Notes under the pieces: generated by a model
What the model was told of the DNA's origin: nothing
Databases searched by the model: none
The model's input: the letters and a program-made list of their open reading frames with translations, nothing else
Part shown: piece after piece, positions 45,929-56,254 of the stretch
Layout of the letters: every line of letters starts with the position of its first letter
Numbering within the stretch: the stretch's first letter is position 1
Made by a program: the position numbers and the translations under genes
Source: Vibrio xiamenensis
GTDB lineage: Bacteria > Pseudomonadota > Gammaproteobacteria > Enterobacterales > Vibrionaceae
Reading direction: 5' to 3'
DNA: 64,000 nt
Assembly (NCBI RefSeq): GCF_900100015.1
Contig: NZ_FNDD01000006.1
Location: forward strand, 124,001-188,000

Positions 45929-46276
45929 TCTGACCTCCGTTACTAAACCGCGTGACACCCATCAAGCGTGATTAAATCAAGGCGCTCAAGGATGCGTTGT
46001 GTCCCTTTCTCATCTTGTTATATGACAGATTAACCAGACAAAAAAGCGAAATTTCAATGTGAATTGATATTGCTCTCAAATAAAACACATTCAATCATTC
46101 GAATTAAATATTTTTAGTGTTCATAAAATTTTACATAAACGAATAATAATTTGTACACATCGCTTGTTTAACCTGCACAAATACTACAAAATGCATCCAT
46201 TAAAGATAATCAAGCTAGTAATTCGATCATCGACACACAGATTACCTAGCTCAAACTTGTAAATATAAGTGTACAC
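45929..46276. other. divergent intergenic region
   Basis: 348 bp between the small ORF and the tyrosine permease. It is AT-rich after 46080 and must hold both promoters. A TyrR-like box adjoins the permease start. Nothing else is supportable. Confidence 0.5.
46258..46275 (+). promoter_or_regulatory. TyrR-box-like sequence before the tyrosine permease
   Basis: TGTAAATATAAGTGTACA fits the TyrR consensus TGTAAA-N6-TTTACA apart from two central positions of the second arm. It ends one base before the start codon, and it replaces the place where a ribosome site would be. Confidence 0.4.
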
Positions 46277-47482
46277 ATGACAAATTCAAAGATTTTTGGA
46301 AGTACTTTGATTATTGCCGGCACCACCATTGGCGCCGGTATGTTGGCTCTACCTCTGGCGTCGGCTGGCATCGGTTTCACCACTTCGCTACTGCTTATGC
46401 TAGTTTTGTGGGCTTTGATGGCCTTTACTGCGCTTTTGATGGTTGAATTACATCAACATGCGCTGGCTAACGCCACATTACACACCTTAGCCAAACAATT
46501 TCTCGGAGAGAAAGGCAAATGGCTCGCCACAAGTGCAATGCTGTTTCTATTTTACGCGCTTTGCGCCGCCTACATTGCCGGTGGCGGAGCACAATTTGGC
46601 GAGCGACTAAACCAACTCTTTGATCTAACACTGACTCCGAAGTCTGCCACTATCTTGTTTACCGCCATCGTCGCGATTGTGGTCACCATAGGCACATCGG
46701 CAGTAGATAAACTCAATCGCGTGCTGTTTATCGCCAAAATGATCGCTATGGTATCGGTGCTGTTTTTCCTCGCGCCGAACATCAGCGAATCATACCTGCT
46801 GAGCATGCCAATGCAGCAAGGCTTGATCGTGGCCGCGCTGCCGGTAATTTTTACCTCGTTTGGTTTTCACGGCAGTATTCCAGTGATTGTCAATTACCTC
46901 GACGGCAATACTCGCGCACTGAAAAAAGCCATTGTTATTGGTTCAGCGATTCCACTGATTATTTACATCTTTTGGCAATTGGTAACGTTAGGCGTACTGA
47001 GTCAGCAAGAAATGGCGCAAAATCAAGGTTTGAGCGCCCTGATTAGCCAGTTGACAAGCAAGGTTCACGTCGGTCAACTTAGTCATATTATTGGTGTGTT
47101 CGCCGATCTCGCGCTACTGACCTCCTTTTTTGGTGTCAGCCTTGGTTTATTTGAATTCCTTGGCGACAGTATGAAAAATCACATGCGTAAACCAAAACGC
47201 TGGTTGGCCTCGCTCGTCACTTTCCTGCCACCGATGGTATTTGCGCTGTTTTACCCACAAGGGTTCATTACTGCCTTGGGTTACGCAGCAATCGCACTCG
47301 TAGTACTGGCAATTTTTCTGCCAGTTGCAATGGTGAAAAAATCGCGCGCGACCCACCAACAAGCGAATCTTTACCAAGTAAAAGGCGGCCGTTTTGCGCT
47401 AGTTACCGTTAGTGTTATTGGTGGAATCATTGTGATTGTGCAGCTGTTGGTCGCGGCAGGAAACCTACCGGCGCTCGGGTAA
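46277..47482 (+). CDS. tyrP: aromatic amino acid permease (TyrP/Mtr family)
   Basis: A 401-residue inner-membrane transporter of the HAAAP family with about eleven segments. It has the family start SKIFGSTLIIAGTTIGAGMLALPLASAGIGF and the segment SFGFHGSIPVIVNYLDGN. It imports tyrosine (or another aromatic amino acid) with protons; the exact amino acid is an inference. No typical ribosome site precedes the ATG at 46277. It stands alone before a chemoreceptor gene. Confidence 0.88.
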   Translation: MTNSKIFGSTLIIAGTTIGAGMLALPLASAGIGFTTSLLLMLVLWALMAFTALLMVELHQHALANATLHTLAKQFLGEKGKWLATSAMLFLFYALCAAYIAGGGAQFGERLNQLFDLTLTPKSATILFTAIVAIVVTIGTSAVDKLNRVLFIAKMIAMVSVLFFLAPNISESYLLSMPMQQGLIVAALPVIFTSFGFHGSIPVIVNYLDGNTRALKKAIVIGSAIPLIIYIFWQLVTLGVLSQQEMAQNQGLSALISQLTSKVHVGQLSHIIGVFADLALLTSFFGVSLGLFEFLGDSMKNHMRKPKRWLASLVTFLPPMVFALFYPQGFITALGYAAIALVVLAIFLPVAMVKKSRATHQQANLYQVKGGRFALVTVSVIGGIIVIVQLLVAAGNLPALG

Positions 47483-47648
47483 CAATTCTGTAAAGTGCAA
47501 GTGGATGTTTTCTCTTGTTTGAGAATTAATGATCAAGATCTCGTTATTAACACGAATTACCACAAAGTTTTCATAATTTTGCGTGTTATGCCGCATAGTA
47601 GAGACTTCATTTTATCCGCTCACTTACCGATTGTTACTGGAGTAACCA

Positions 47649-49073
47649 ATGAAAGAAGTCGATTTCAGGACGATAGACAGATTATTCATCAAGATGTCTA
47701 TCAACGACAAAATGTGGGTTATCGTGCTGCTGTTTATCGCAGCCATTAGTGGCATCTCTGGCGCACGCTATTTTGATGCCACTCAGCGTATCGAAAGCAG
47801 TGCCATCACTTCTGTTGAATCCAAACTTTCCGGCATTCTCTCAACCGCCAATTACCAAAACCTAACCTTAAAAGGCTTTGCGCAAACCCGTGAAACCCAG
47901 TCTCGCTTGGCTCAAGGTGTCGTCACTGCCGTACAAACCGCGTCGGATGGTAAGCGTTATAGTCTCACCGAAGATAAAAGCACAGAGATAGAAGGCCAGC
48001 AGCAATCGGCGCTCTATTCTTGGTTACTAAGCTATTTGTGGATAGCACCGTTTGGTTTGTTTTGTTACTGGGTAGCGACATTTATTGGTGGCGCGCTTTG
48101 GGTGCTTTACACCACCACCAAGAAAATCGCTGAAGGTGATTTAACCTCGCGTCTCGGTTTTCACGCTGGCCGCGATGAGTTCGGCACCATTGGTGTGGCA
48201 ATGGATAACGCGATGGACACGCTCAGTGATTTGGTGGTGTCAGTTAAAGACAACACCACAACGTTGAACGAAACCAGTGCATCGTTTGAGCAAGAGACCA
48301 AACGTAGCGAAAATCAAATTGAAAGCCAGTACGCGTCACTGGATTCGGTTGCTACCGCAATGGAACAAATGACTGCAGCAGCGCACGAAGTGGCTAATGT
48401 AGCAAGTCAAGCAACCACTCAAGCACAAACTGATAGCGAGCAAGTAAAAGAGAGTGCTGCGCGCGTCAACAAAGCGATTGCAGAAATCGAAACACTATCG
48501 AAATTTATCAGCCAGACCTCTCGCTCAGTGACGACCCTTAACGAAAATACCTCGCAAATCAGCGATGTTATTACCACGATTAATGGCATTTCTGAGCAGA
48601 CTAACCTATTGGCACTTAACGCAGCCATTGAAGCGGCGCGTGCTGGTGAACAGGGGCGCGGCTTTGCGGTGGTGGCCGATGAAGTTCGCACTTTGGCAAG
48701 TCGCACTCAAGAAGCGACTGTCGTGATTCAGGACATGATCAGTCAATTGCAAACAGAAAGTGCCAGCATTGCTTCGATTACTGAGCAAACGGTGCAGCAA
48801 GCACATACCAGTAGCGAGTTAATTGCTGACTTAGGCGAAGACATTCAACATATTTCGCGCTCAGCCAATGCCATCAACGACATGAGTATTCAAATTGCAA
48901 CCTCTGCAGAAGAGCAAAGTGCGGTCGCCAATGATATTGCCGCCGAACTGGCAGACATTCGTAGCCAATCCAATACCATTCGTGAAGTTGCCCAAGGTTC
49001 GTCGCTTGGCGTATCTAACCTCTCTAAAGCGACCATCAATTTGGGCGAAATTTTAAGCCGTTATCGTACCTAA
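47649..49073 (+). CDS. methyl-accepting chemotaxis protein
   Basis: A 474-residue chemoreceptor. A first membrane segment (about 22-42), a short periplasmic part (about 80 residues) and a second segment (about 128-152) are followed by HAMP ([30 protein letters not shown]). The signalling domain has the invariant tip [35 protein letters not shown]. The sensor region is too short for a dCache or full four-helix domain, so ligand detection may be indirect. It starts at ATG 47649 with GGAGTAACC upstream and ends in a terminator. Confidence 0.93.
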   Translation: MKEVDFRTIDRLFIKMSINDKMWVIVLLFIAAISGISGARYFDATQRIESSAITSVESKLSGILSTANYQNLTLKGFAQTRETQSRLAQGVVTAVQTASDGKRYSLTEDKSTEIEGQQQSALYSWLLSYLWIAPFGLFCYWVATFIGGALWVLYTTTKKIAEGDLTSRLGFHAGRDEFGTIGVAMDNAMDTLSDLVVSVKDNTTTLNETSASFEQETKRSENQIESQYASLDSVATAMEQMTAAAHEVANVASQATTQAQTDSEQVKESAARVNKAIAEIETLSKFISQTSRSVTTLNENTSQISDVITTINGISEQTNLLALNAAIEAARAGEQGRGFAVVADEVRTLASRTQEATVVIQDMISQLQTESASIASITEQTVQQAHTSSELIADLGEDIQHISRSANAINDMSIQIATSAEEQSAVANDIAAELADIRSQSNTIREVAQGSSLGVSNLSKATINLGEILSRYRT

Positions 49074-49094
49074 CGTTTAATCTAGTCAAATGTA

Positions 49095-49122
49095 AAAAAG
49101 CGGAGTTTACACTCCGCTTTTT
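49095..49122. terminator. bidirectional terminator
   Basis: AAAAAGCGGAGT/ACTCCGCTTTTT stem around TTAC, with A- and T-tracts, between converging genes. Confidence 0.9.
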
Positions 49123-49152
49123 TATCTAAATTTCAACGCTAAGTCCGATGCA

Positions 49153-50160
49153 TTAGAGCAAATCCGTAATTGCGATACCGATACCAAAACGCTGCTGATT
49201 GTGGTTATAGTCAATCAAGTTCTCACCATAACCCGTTGAGTATTTGGCAAAACCGCGCACTTTACCCCAAATAGGAAACGTCAGACCTAATTCGGCGTAG
49301 CCTTTATGGGTTTTAAAGTTTTCTCGCCCTAGGAAGCTTAAAGAGAACTCCTCCCATTTGTAGGCGGCGCCGAGTTCGTAATGTCCCATGTAGTCTTCGA
49401 TATCTGGATTATCATCGCCACTTGGATCGTCGGCGTAGGTTTTGTCTTCTTCAGGAAAGCGCCACCATGGCTTAAACATCAGTGCCAAACGGTTTTTCTC
49501 ATAACCTAAGGTGCCATAGATGCGGTTCCAACTGCGTGATAAATCTTGGCGCTGACCGTTCGATTCGTGTTCAAGACCAAATCCCAACCACGTTTTACCT
49601 CCTAAAGGCGTCCATTCAGTCGGGGTAAAATAAAACACTTCCGGCTGATAATTGGTTTCGCGAAATGGTCGTGAAATTGAGCCAGCATACACTTGCCAAT
49701 AGGATCGCATAGTAAAACCAAAAAACAGTCCGTCATTTTCAAACATTAAGTCGTTGTAATTAAGTGGCACCTTAAAGCTAATCTGAAATTCCGCTTCTGC
49801 ATGCTTGAGCGCATCCGACCATCCGGTATCTTCATACGCTTCATGGTTGACGCTATCGGTATAAGTCACTGGCAATATGTAGTTCATTTTATGCGCCGTC
49901 ATCAAAAACGGGCGAAATGCAGTACTTTTTTCCGACTCACGACGCTGACTCAATAAGTCTTGTTGCGGATCCTCCTTGGTTTCAGGATCAGATTCACTGA
50001 TTGACAAACAGCGGTCTCGAACTTCATCAAGAGTCAGCTCTCCACTGTTGGTTTTACTTGCGGAGAGTAAGCATTGGTCATAAGTATTTAATTCTTCGGC
50101 CTCTATAAAAGGCGACATCAGCACCGTCGCTAGAAGTGTCGTCTTTAGCTTCGCTTCCAT
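49153..50160 (-). CDS. pldA: outer-membrane phospholipase A1 (OmpPLA)
   Basis: A 335-residue outer-membrane barrel enzyme that hydrolyses phospholipids misplaced in the outer leaflet. The catalytic residues are H198 and S200 (GLEHESNGQ) and N212 (SWNRIY). The C-terminal strands GENLIDYNHNQQRFGIGIAITDLL match the family. A hydrophobic start (LLATVLMSPFIEAEE) serves as a signal peptide. An unusual Asp/Glu/Gln-rich segment (about 40-80) precedes the barrel. The ATG has AAGGAATCC upstream. It is divergent from cti, another membrane-lipid gene. Confidence 0.92.
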   Translation of the reverse strand: MEAKLKTTLLATVLMSPFIEAEELNTYDQCLLSASKTNSGELTLDEVRDRCLSISESDPETKEDPQQDLLSQRRESEKSTAFRPFLMTAHKMNYILPVTYTDSVNHEAYEDTGWSDALKHAEAEFQISFKVPLNYNDLMFENDGLFFGFTMRSYWQVYAGSISRPFRETNYQPEVFYFTPTEWTPLGGKTWLGFGLEHESNGQRQDLSRSWNRIYGTLGYEKNRLALMFKPWWRFPEEDKTYADDPSGDDNPDIEDYMGHYELGAAYKWEEFSLSFLGRENFKTHKGYAELGLTFPIWGKVRGFAKYSTGYGENLIDYNHNQQRFGIGIAITDLL

Positions 50161-50361
50161 CTGGATTCCTTACGAGTTGAGCGCGTTAAACCTTGGTATT
50201 ATATCGACTATTTGTGATCAAAAGTGTAAAAATAGCGCCAATTTATCAATTCCTACCTATATCTATGGCATATATAACATTTCTATCATTAATTGCGCAG
50301 TTTAGATTAATCATAAATTTTACGTATACTTAAATGTCTCACTTTTACGCATGGTAACTCG

Positions 50362-52719
50362 ATGAAATTTCGTCAAATAGTGACAGTTTGTTTAGTAGTA
50401 GTCTTTGCTGGCTGTGCCGCCTACACCAGTTTCAATTTCGACCAACTTTTTGGTGAGCAACAAGTACGCCCACGGCAAAGTCCAGTTGCCAGTAAAGAGG
50501 CGAGCTACTTTCTATCGCAAGTCAAACCCATCATCGACAATCGCTGCGTCGTTTGTCACGCCTGCTACGATGCCCCTTGCCAGCTTAAACTTTCCTCTGT
50601 CGAAGGTATTGACCGTGGTGCCAGCAAAGAAAAAGTCTATGAAGGCACGCGCATTGCAGCAACCACTCCAACTCGATTATTTGAAGATGCGCAAACCACC
50701 CAAGAATGGCGCGCACTGGGCTTTCATCCGGTACTCAATGAACGTGACCAAATTAGCCCGGTCAATTTGCAAGCAGGCCTCGTTGCACGCTTGCTGATGC
50801 AAAAAGAGCAGCATCCGCTGCCACAGCAAACTCAACTTGAAGGCTTTGATTTCTCGATTGATCGGGAACAGATCTGTCCAACGATTGAAGAGTATGATCA
50901 ATATCAGGCGAAAAATCCTACTTGGGGAATGCCTTACGGCATGCCTAACCTTGATAAGCACGAATACAATACTCTTATGGTGTGGCTTGAGAATGGCGCC
51001 AAAATGAATGCGCATATTCCGGTCAGCACTCAGCAGCAAGCCTTAATAGACGAGTATGAGCGGTTCTTAAATGGCGATTCGCTAAAGGCTCAGCTTTCCG
51101 CGCGATATATTTATGAACACCTGTTTCTTTCACACCTGTATTTTTCCGATTTACACTCAAAGTCGCCACGCTTTTTTGTGCTGGTGCGCTCAAAAACGCC
51201 GCCGGGCGAGCCCGTTGAACGCATCGCTACTCGCCGCCCTTATGGCGATCCGCAAGTTGCGCGCGTCTACTACCGCATCATTCCTGAGCAAGGGACGATT
51301 GTCGACAAGACCCATATGCCCTACGCCCTTAATCTTGAGCGTATGACCCATTGGCACAAATGGTTTGTAGATGCCGACTTTTCTGTTCAGTCACTACCAA
51401 GCTATGAACCGCAAGTAGCCGCCAACCCGATGACCGCATTCATTGATCTGCCCGTTAAATCGCGCTTTAAATTTATGCTCGATGACGCGCAAAACACCAT
51501 TATGGCGTACATCAAAGGCCCGGTGTGCCGTGGGCAACTGGCGCTTAACGTCATCAATGACCGCTTCTGGGTCTTTTTTCTCGACCCAGATAAATCCGAT
51601 ATTCCCGAAGTCAACGAGTTCTATCGCTCACAAGCTGAGAACTTAAAACTCCCCGGCGAACTGCAAAGTAACACCCTGCCACTACACAACTGGGTGAAAT
51701 TTTCCGCTCAGCAAGCTAAGTACCTCGAAGCCAAATCAGAATTCACCAACAAATGGTTCAAAGACGGTGCGCATTTAACCACTGATGTCATCTGGACTGG
51801 TAACGGAATTAATCCCAACGCCGCACTGACCGTGATGCGCCATTTTGATAGCGCATCGGTTGCACAAGGCTTGGTTGGTAAACCGCCAAAAACCGCTTGG
51901 GTACTCGACTACGCCCTGCTTGAGCGAATTCACTATTTGTTAGTGGCGGGTTTTGACGTTTACGGTAATTTTGGTCATCAACTGATTACTCGCATGTTTA
52001 TGGACTTTTTGCGTCTTGAAGGGGAAAGTAATTTTCTCACCCTATTACCGCGTTCGGTGCGCCATAAAGAGCACGACAGTTGGTACAAAGATCAGTCACC
52101 CCAGTTCAGCCAGTTTATGCAGCACAACGTCAAACCGTTCGACCAAGCATCTCACGTACCGTATAAAACCACAGATTACAAACAAGAGCTGTTTAGCATC
52201 TTAAAAGCCAAACTCGCACCCGTTTTGAACGATCGCTACAACATCGTCGATACTGGCTTTAGCCCCAAAAACGAAGCTCTGCTGCGCCAAGTTAATGATA
52301 TTGAGGGCAAAGGATTATTGAGTGTGCCGCAAATCATGATGCTGATGATCACCAGCCAGCAGGGCGATGACCAACTATTCACCCTACTTCACGATAACGC
52401 CCATACCAATATTTCCAGCTTGTTTGATGAAGAGAGTAATCGCGACCCTGAGCACGATGACTTAACTTTAGTGCGTGGTGTATTGGGCAGTTATCCGGCC
52501 GCCTATTTGGCGCTTGATGAATCGCAAATTCCAGAATTAGTTCAACGGCTAAAAAGCCTGCGAAGTGAGGAGGATTACGTTAAGTTATTGGATAAATTTG
52601 CGATTCGCCGCAGCTCGAAAAATTTTTGGTCATTTAGTGATAAAGTTCACGCCTGGTATAAAAAAAATCAACCTATCGAATTCGGTTTGCTTGACTACAA
52701 TAGGTTTGAGAATAGGTAA
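50362..52719 (+). CDS. cti: fatty acid cis/trans isomerase
   Basis: A 785-residue periplasmic enzyme that converts cis-unsaturated fatty acids of phospholipids to trans under solvent or heat stress. A heme-c site CVVCH (C62, C65, H66) follows the signal region. The lipobox-like VFAGC suggests lipid anchoring, whereas characterised Cti is soluble in the periplasm. Other family parts are the long DUF-type body with GMPYGMPNLDKHEYNTL and WTGNGINPNAALTVMRHFDSA. The ribosome site (GGTAACTCG) is weak. It is divergent from pldA. Confidence 0.9.
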   Translation: MKFRQIVTVCLVVVFAGCAAYTSFNFDQLFGEQQVRPRQSPVASKEASYFLSQVKPIIDNRCVVCHACYDAPCQLKLSSVEGIDRGASKEKVYEGTRIAATTPTRLFEDAQTTQEWRALGFHPVLNERDQISPVNLQAGLVARLLMQKEQHPLPQQTQLEGFDFSIDREQICPTIEEYDQYQAKNPTWGMPYGMPNLDKHEYNTLMVWLENGAKMNAHIPVSTQQQALIDEYERFLNGDSLKAQLSARYIYEHLFLSHLYFSDLHSKSPRFFVLVRSKTPPGEPVERIATRRPYGDPQVARVYYRIIPEQGTIVDKTHMPYALNLERMTHWHKWFVDADFSVQSLPSYEPQVAANPMTAFIDLPVKSRFKFMLDDAQNTIMAYIKGPVCRGQLALNVINDRFWVFFLDPDKSDIPEVNEFYRSQAENLKLPGELQSNTLPLHNWVKFSAQQAKYLEAKSEFTNKWFKDGAHLTTDVIWTGNGINPNAALTVMRHFDSASVAQGLVGKPPKTAWVLDYALLERIHYLLVAGFDVYGNFGHQLITRMFMDFLRLEGESNFLTLLPRSVRHKEHDSWYKDQSPQFSQFMQHNVKPFDQASHVPYKTTDYKQELFSILKAKLAPVLNDRYNIVDTGFSPKNEALLRQVNDIEGKGLLSVPQIMMLMITSQQGDDQLFTLLHDNAHTNISSLFDEESNRDPEHDDLTLVRGVLGSYPAAYLALDESQIPELVQRLKSLRSEEDYVKLLDKFAIRRSSKNFWSFSDKVHAWYKKNQPIEFGLLDYNRFENR

Positions 52720-52759
52720 AATCCGTTAAACCAAGTGCCCTTGCGCTAGGAGGTGGGTT

Positions 52760-52948
52760 ATGAATATCAGAGAAAGTATCGAGGCCTTAGAACAACAGAT
52801 TTATATCGCGTGTTCCGAAGGCGATTACGACACAGTGAATATTCTGGAAAATCAACTGGAATTGCTCAGAGGCCGAGCTGAGCACCCGTTTGATGACGAC
52901 CCTTATGCCCCAGAAGGCAAAATGTTTAAAGAAGACGATTGGTCCTAA
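52760..52948 (+). CDS. small conserved protein of 62 residues, function unknown
   Basis: It starts MNIRESIEALEQQIYIACSE, with an amphipathic helix pair (residues 1-40) and an acidic tail (HPFDDDPYAPEGKMFKEDDWS). The ATG has a very strong AGGAGGTGGG site. It lies 40 bp after cti and is followed by a terminator, so it may belong to the cti transcript. I do not recognise a named family. Confidence 0.75.
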   Translation: MNIRESIEALEQQIYIACSEGDYDTVNILENQLELLRGRAEHPFDDDPYAPEGKMFKEDDWS

Positions 52949-52983
52949 CCCCGGCACCATCGTATTAAACACCTATCGAGTCG

Positions 52984-53012
52984 AAGCCCTGCCGATGCAG
53001 GGCTTTTCTTAT
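52984..53012 (+). terminator. terminator after the 62-residue ORF
   Basis: AAGCCCTGC/GCAGGGCTT stem around CGAT, followed by TTCTTATTTTT. Confidence 0.85.
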
Positions 53013-53055
53013 TTTTCGATCAGGTCTTTTCTGACACGTTTTTTTCTATATCATA

Positions 53056-53110
53056 CCGAGGCAAACGTTTTCCTAGCCACTTTGGTTATTTGTACGGTCG
53101 TTTCCCTCGG
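53056..53110 (+). promoter_or_regulatory. structured leader upstream of fhs
   Basis: CCGAGG-AAACG pairs with CGTTT-CCTCGG (11 bp plus one mismatch) around 31 bases. The loop can itself form AGCCA-CTT-TGGTT (53075-53087). The stem ends 12 bases before the fhs ribosome site. A riboswitch or translational control element is possible; I cannot assign it to a known class. Confidence 0.5.
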
Positions 53111-53129
53111 CCTAAATTGATGAGGTTTT

Positions 53130-54878
53130 ATGCACACGGATATTGAAATTTGCCGCCAAACTCCGCTTGTCCCAATTAATGATGTCGCAACCCGAGCGGG
53201 TTTTCTCAGCGACGAAGTACAATCTCAAGGTGCCTACAAAGCAAAAATCTCTCTTGATGCACTCTCGCGGCTAAATGCCAATCAAAGTGGTAAATTGGTG
53301 GTCGTAACCGCCATTACGCCCACGCCGCTTGGTGAAGGTAAAACCGTTACCACCATCGGCTTGGCTCAGGGTCTCGCTAAATTAGAGCGCTCTGTGATGG
53401 CGTGCATTCGTCAGCCTTCCATGGGGCCAGTGTTTGGCGTTAAAGGCGGCGCGGCGGGCGGCGGTTACTCTCAAGTCGCGCCAATGGAAGAGCTGAATTT
53501 GCATCTCACCGGCGACATTCACGCCGTCACCGTTGCGCACAACCTCGCCTCCGCCGCTATCGATGCTCGTATTTATCATGAGCAGCGTGAAGGCTATGAC
53601 GCATTTGAAGCGCGCTCGGGTATGAAGGCTTTACGCATTGATATCGAGCGTGTGGTGTGGAAGCGAGTGATGGATCATAACGACCGCGCACTGCGAATGG
53701 TGACCGTTGGGCGCAATGCGCCAAACAAAACCATCAATGGTATTGAGCGCCAAGACGGCTTTGATATATCTGCCGCCTCCGAATTGATGGCAATTTTAGC
53801 TTTGGCATCAAATCTTGCAGACCTTCGCGAGCGCATCGGACGGATCGTGCTGGCCTATGACTTAGATGGCAACCCGTTAACGACTCAAGACTTCAAAGTG
53901 GCCGGAGCCATGACGGTCACGATGAAAGACGCCATCGAACCGACATTGATGCAAACCCTTGAAGGCGTACCAACGTTAATTCACGCCGGCCCGTTTGCCA
54001 ACATCGCCCACGGTAACTCTTCAATTATCGCCGATAACCTAGCCACCAAACTTGCTGAATTTACCATCACGGAAGGTGGCTTTGGCTCTGACATGGGTTT
54101 TGAAAAAGCGTGTAATATCAAAGCGCAAGCATCAGGAAAAGCACCTGATTGCGCCGTTGTGGTCGCTACGCTTCGCGGCTTAAAAGCCAACTCTGGACTC
54201 TATGACTTACGCCCTGGACAAGCGATTCCAGACCAGCTTTACCAGCCCGATCACCGTGCGCTGCTCGAAGGTTTCACCAACTTAAAATGGCACATTAACA
54301 ATGTGCGCAAATATGGTGTCCCTGCGGTGGTGGCGATCAACCGTTTTCCCCAAGACAGCGAGCAAGAATTACAACAGCTTGCCCAGTGGGTGCGCGAACT
54401 TGGCGACGATGTGGATGTTGCCATCAGCGATGCATTTGCCAAAGGCGGAGAAGGCGCACTCGAACTGGCACAAAAAGTGGTGACACAGTGCCAAACAGCG
54501 CACCCATTTACGCCGCTATACACCTCAAATATGAAGCTGGAGCAAAAACTGCTAACCCTTGCAGAAGTTGGCTATGGCGCAGCTTCGATAACCTTGAGCG
54601 ATGCAGCTAAAGCGCAGCTCAAATTGTTCAATGAACAAGGCTTTGGAAATCTTGCGGTGTGCATGGCAAAAACGCCGCTATCCATCACCACCGACAGCGC
54701 GATTAAAGGCGCGCCTACCGGCTTTGACGTACCAATTCAAGAGTTGAAATTGTGCGCAGGAGCAGGATTTATTTACGCCCTGTGCGGCAATGTCATGACC
54801 ATGCCCGGGCTGCCCGATAAACCTGCGTTTATGGAACTCGACATTGATGCAAACGGCGATATTATTGGCCTCGCCTAA
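53130..54878 (+). CDS. fhs: formate-tetrahydrofolate ligase
   Basis: A 582-residue cytoplasmic enzyme that makes 10-formyl-THF from formate, THF and ATP. The ATP site [10 protein letters not shown] and the family segments [30 protein letters not shown] and [14 protein letters not shown] are intact. The length is normal for gammaproteobacterial Fhs. The ATG at 53130 has GATGAGG upstream. It stands alone and no folD or purU gene is adjacent. It is preceded by a structured leader. Confidence 0.95.
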   Translation: MHTDIEICRQTPLVPINDVATRAGFLSDEVQSQGAYKAKISLDALSRLNANQSGKLVVVTAITPTPLGEGKTVTTIGLAQGLAKLERSVMACIRQPSMGPVFGVKGGAAGGGYSQVAPMEELNLHLTGDIHAVTVAHNLASAAIDARIYHEQREGYDAFEARSGMKALRIDIERVVWKRVMDHNDRALRMVTVGRNAPNKTINGIERQDGFDISAASELMAILALASNLADLRERIGRIVLAYDLDGNPLTTQDFKVAGAMTVTMKDAIEPTLMQTLEGVPTLIHAGPFANIAHGNSSIIADNLATKLAEFTITEGGFGSDMGFEKACNIKAQASGKAPDCAVVVATLRGLKANSGLYDLRPGQAIPDQLYQPDHRALLEGFTNLKWHINNVRKYGVPAVVAINRFPQDSEQELQQLAQWVRELGDDVDVAISDAFAKGGEGALELAQKVVTQCQTAHPFTPLYTSNMKLEQKLLTLAEVGYGAASITLSDAAKAQLKLFNEQGFGNLAVCMAKTPLSITTDSAIKGAPTGFDVPIQELKLCAGAGFIYALCGNVMTMPGLPDKPAFMELDIDANGDIIGLA

Positions 54879-54898
54879 CGTTTAAATCGTCCGTTTAG

Positions 54899-54921
54899 GC
54901 AGCGCTTGTACTTGGCGCTGC
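54899..54921 (+). terminator. probable terminator after fhs
   Basis: GCAGCGC/GCGCTGC stem around nine bases, 20 bp after the fhs stop, with only a weak T-rich tail. Confidence 0.5.
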
Positions 54922-54981
54922 TACCTTGATTACCCTTTTCATCGCACTTGGTTGTAATTTTTTTGCTGGTTATTCGTTCTA

Positions 54982-55042
54982 TTGGTTAAAGGCTGCGTAC
55001 AAAGTTAAGTACTGATTACGCAGCACGTCCTACTCCAACCAA
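54982..55042 (+). promoter_or_regulatory. structured leader upstream of msrAB
   Basis: An outer stem TTGGTT/AACCAA encloses a perfect 8-bp stem GCTGCGTA/TACGCAGC. The outer 3' arm abuts the AAGAGG ribosome site, so folding could affect translation. Confidence 0.45.
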
Positions 55043-55052
55043 GAGGCGCGAC

Positions 55053-56162
55053 ATGAAAAAGACCATCACTTTATCGACCTGGCTGCTTAGTAGCTTACTC
55101 AGCCTAGTTTGCCTGACCACTAACGCTCAAGCCGCCGATTATCAAACGGCAACACTTGCCGGCGGTTGCTTTTGGTGTACTGAATCCGATATGGAAAAAC
55201 TGCCCGGTGTAGTGGATGTCATTTCCGGCTATTCCGGCGGCAAAGCCCCAAACCCAACCTACAAACAGGTTTCTTCAGGCAAAACAGGCTACATCGAAAG
55301 TGTTAATGTCACTTTTGACCCAAACGTCGTCAGCTATGAGCAAGTGCTGGATCAATTCTTTCGCCATATCGATCCCACCGATGACCAAGGTTCGTTTGTC
55401 GACAGAGGCCCGCAATATCGCCCAGCAATTTTCTACCATTCAGCCGAACAAAAGCACATCGCGGCGCAATTTATCAGCGAGATAGAGCAGCTTGGCATCT
55501 ATAAGAAACCGCTGAAAACCGAGCTGATTGCATTTGAAAAATTCTGGCCTGCCGAAGACTATCATCAAGACTATTACCAACGTAATCCAGTGCGCTATCA
55601 CTATTACCGCTACGCATCAGGTCGCGACCAGTATCTCGATGACATTTTTGGCGAAGAGCGTAATGAGCATCCTAAAACTCTGCGCGAATTGATCGATGCC
55701 AGCAAAACGGTGATGGCACTTAAACCCTATTCGCGCCCCAGTGATGAGAAAATCAAAGCCATGTTGACTGACCTCCAATATGACGTGACTCAACATGAAG
55801 GTACCGAGCGCCCATTTAACAATGCTTATTGGGACAACAAAGCGCCCGGAATCTATGTTGATATTGTTTCCGGTGAGCCACTGTTCTCGTCGAGAGACAA
55901 ATACAAATCGGGTACCGGATGGCCAAGTTTTACCAAACCGATCGACAAAGGTTACATTGTCACTAAAGATGATAACAGTCTCTTTTATACCCGCACCGAA
56001 GTACGCAGCCGTTTTGCCGACTCTCACTTAGGTCATGTATTTGACGATGGCCCTGCACCAACCGGTCTGCGCTATTGCATGAATTCGGCGGCAATGCGCT
56101 TTGTGCCTAAACAACAGATGCAAGCCCAAGGCTACGGGGACTATTTAGCAGAGGTTGAATAG
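55053..56162 (+). CDS. msrAB: secreted MsrA-MsrB methionine sulfoxide reductase fusion
   Basis: A 369-residue fusion. A signal peptide (cleaved near AQA|A at residue 27) exports it to the periplasm. The MsrA domain (about 28-190) has the catalytic GGCFWC (C39). The MsrB domain (about 230-360) has GTGWPSF and the catalytic Cys in [12 protein letters not shown]. It repairs oxidised methionine in envelope proteins in both S and R forms. The thioredoxin-like domain of the Neisseria PilB is absent, and no electron-donor gene is adjacent. The ribosome site is AAGAGG. Confidence 0.94.
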   Translation: MKKTITLSTWLLSSLLSLVCLTTNAQAADYQTATLAGGCFWCTESDMEKLPGVVDVISGYSGGKAPNPTYKQVSSGKTGYIESVNVTFDPNVVSYEQVLDQFFRHIDPTDDQGSFVDRGPQYRPAIFYHSAEQKHIAAQFISEIEQLGIYKKPLKTELIAFEKFWPAEDYHQDYYQRNPVRYHYYRYASGRDQYLDDIFGEERNEHPKTLRELIDASKTVMALKPYSRPSDEKIKAMLTDLQYDVTQHEGTERPFNNAYWDNKAPGIYVDIVSGEPLFSSRDKYKSGTGWPSFTKPIDKGYIVTKDDNSLFYTRTEVRSRFADSHLGHVFDDGPAPTGLRYCMNSAAMRFVPKQQMQAQGYGDYLAEVE

Positions 56163-56215
56163 CAATTAAGAGAAGAATCGTAAGTAACAGAAAATAACGG
56201 CATCGTTTCAGCTCT

Positions 56216-56252
56216 CGCCTCGACAGGTTCTCCACCCTGTCGAGGCGATTTT
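56216..56252 (+). terminator. terminator after msrAB
   Basis: A 12-bp perfect stem CGCCTCGACAGG/CCTGTCGAGGCG with an eight-base loop, followed by ATTTTGC. It may also serve the converging AraC gene, whose stop is at 56255. Confidence 0.8.
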
Positions 56253-56254
56253 GC

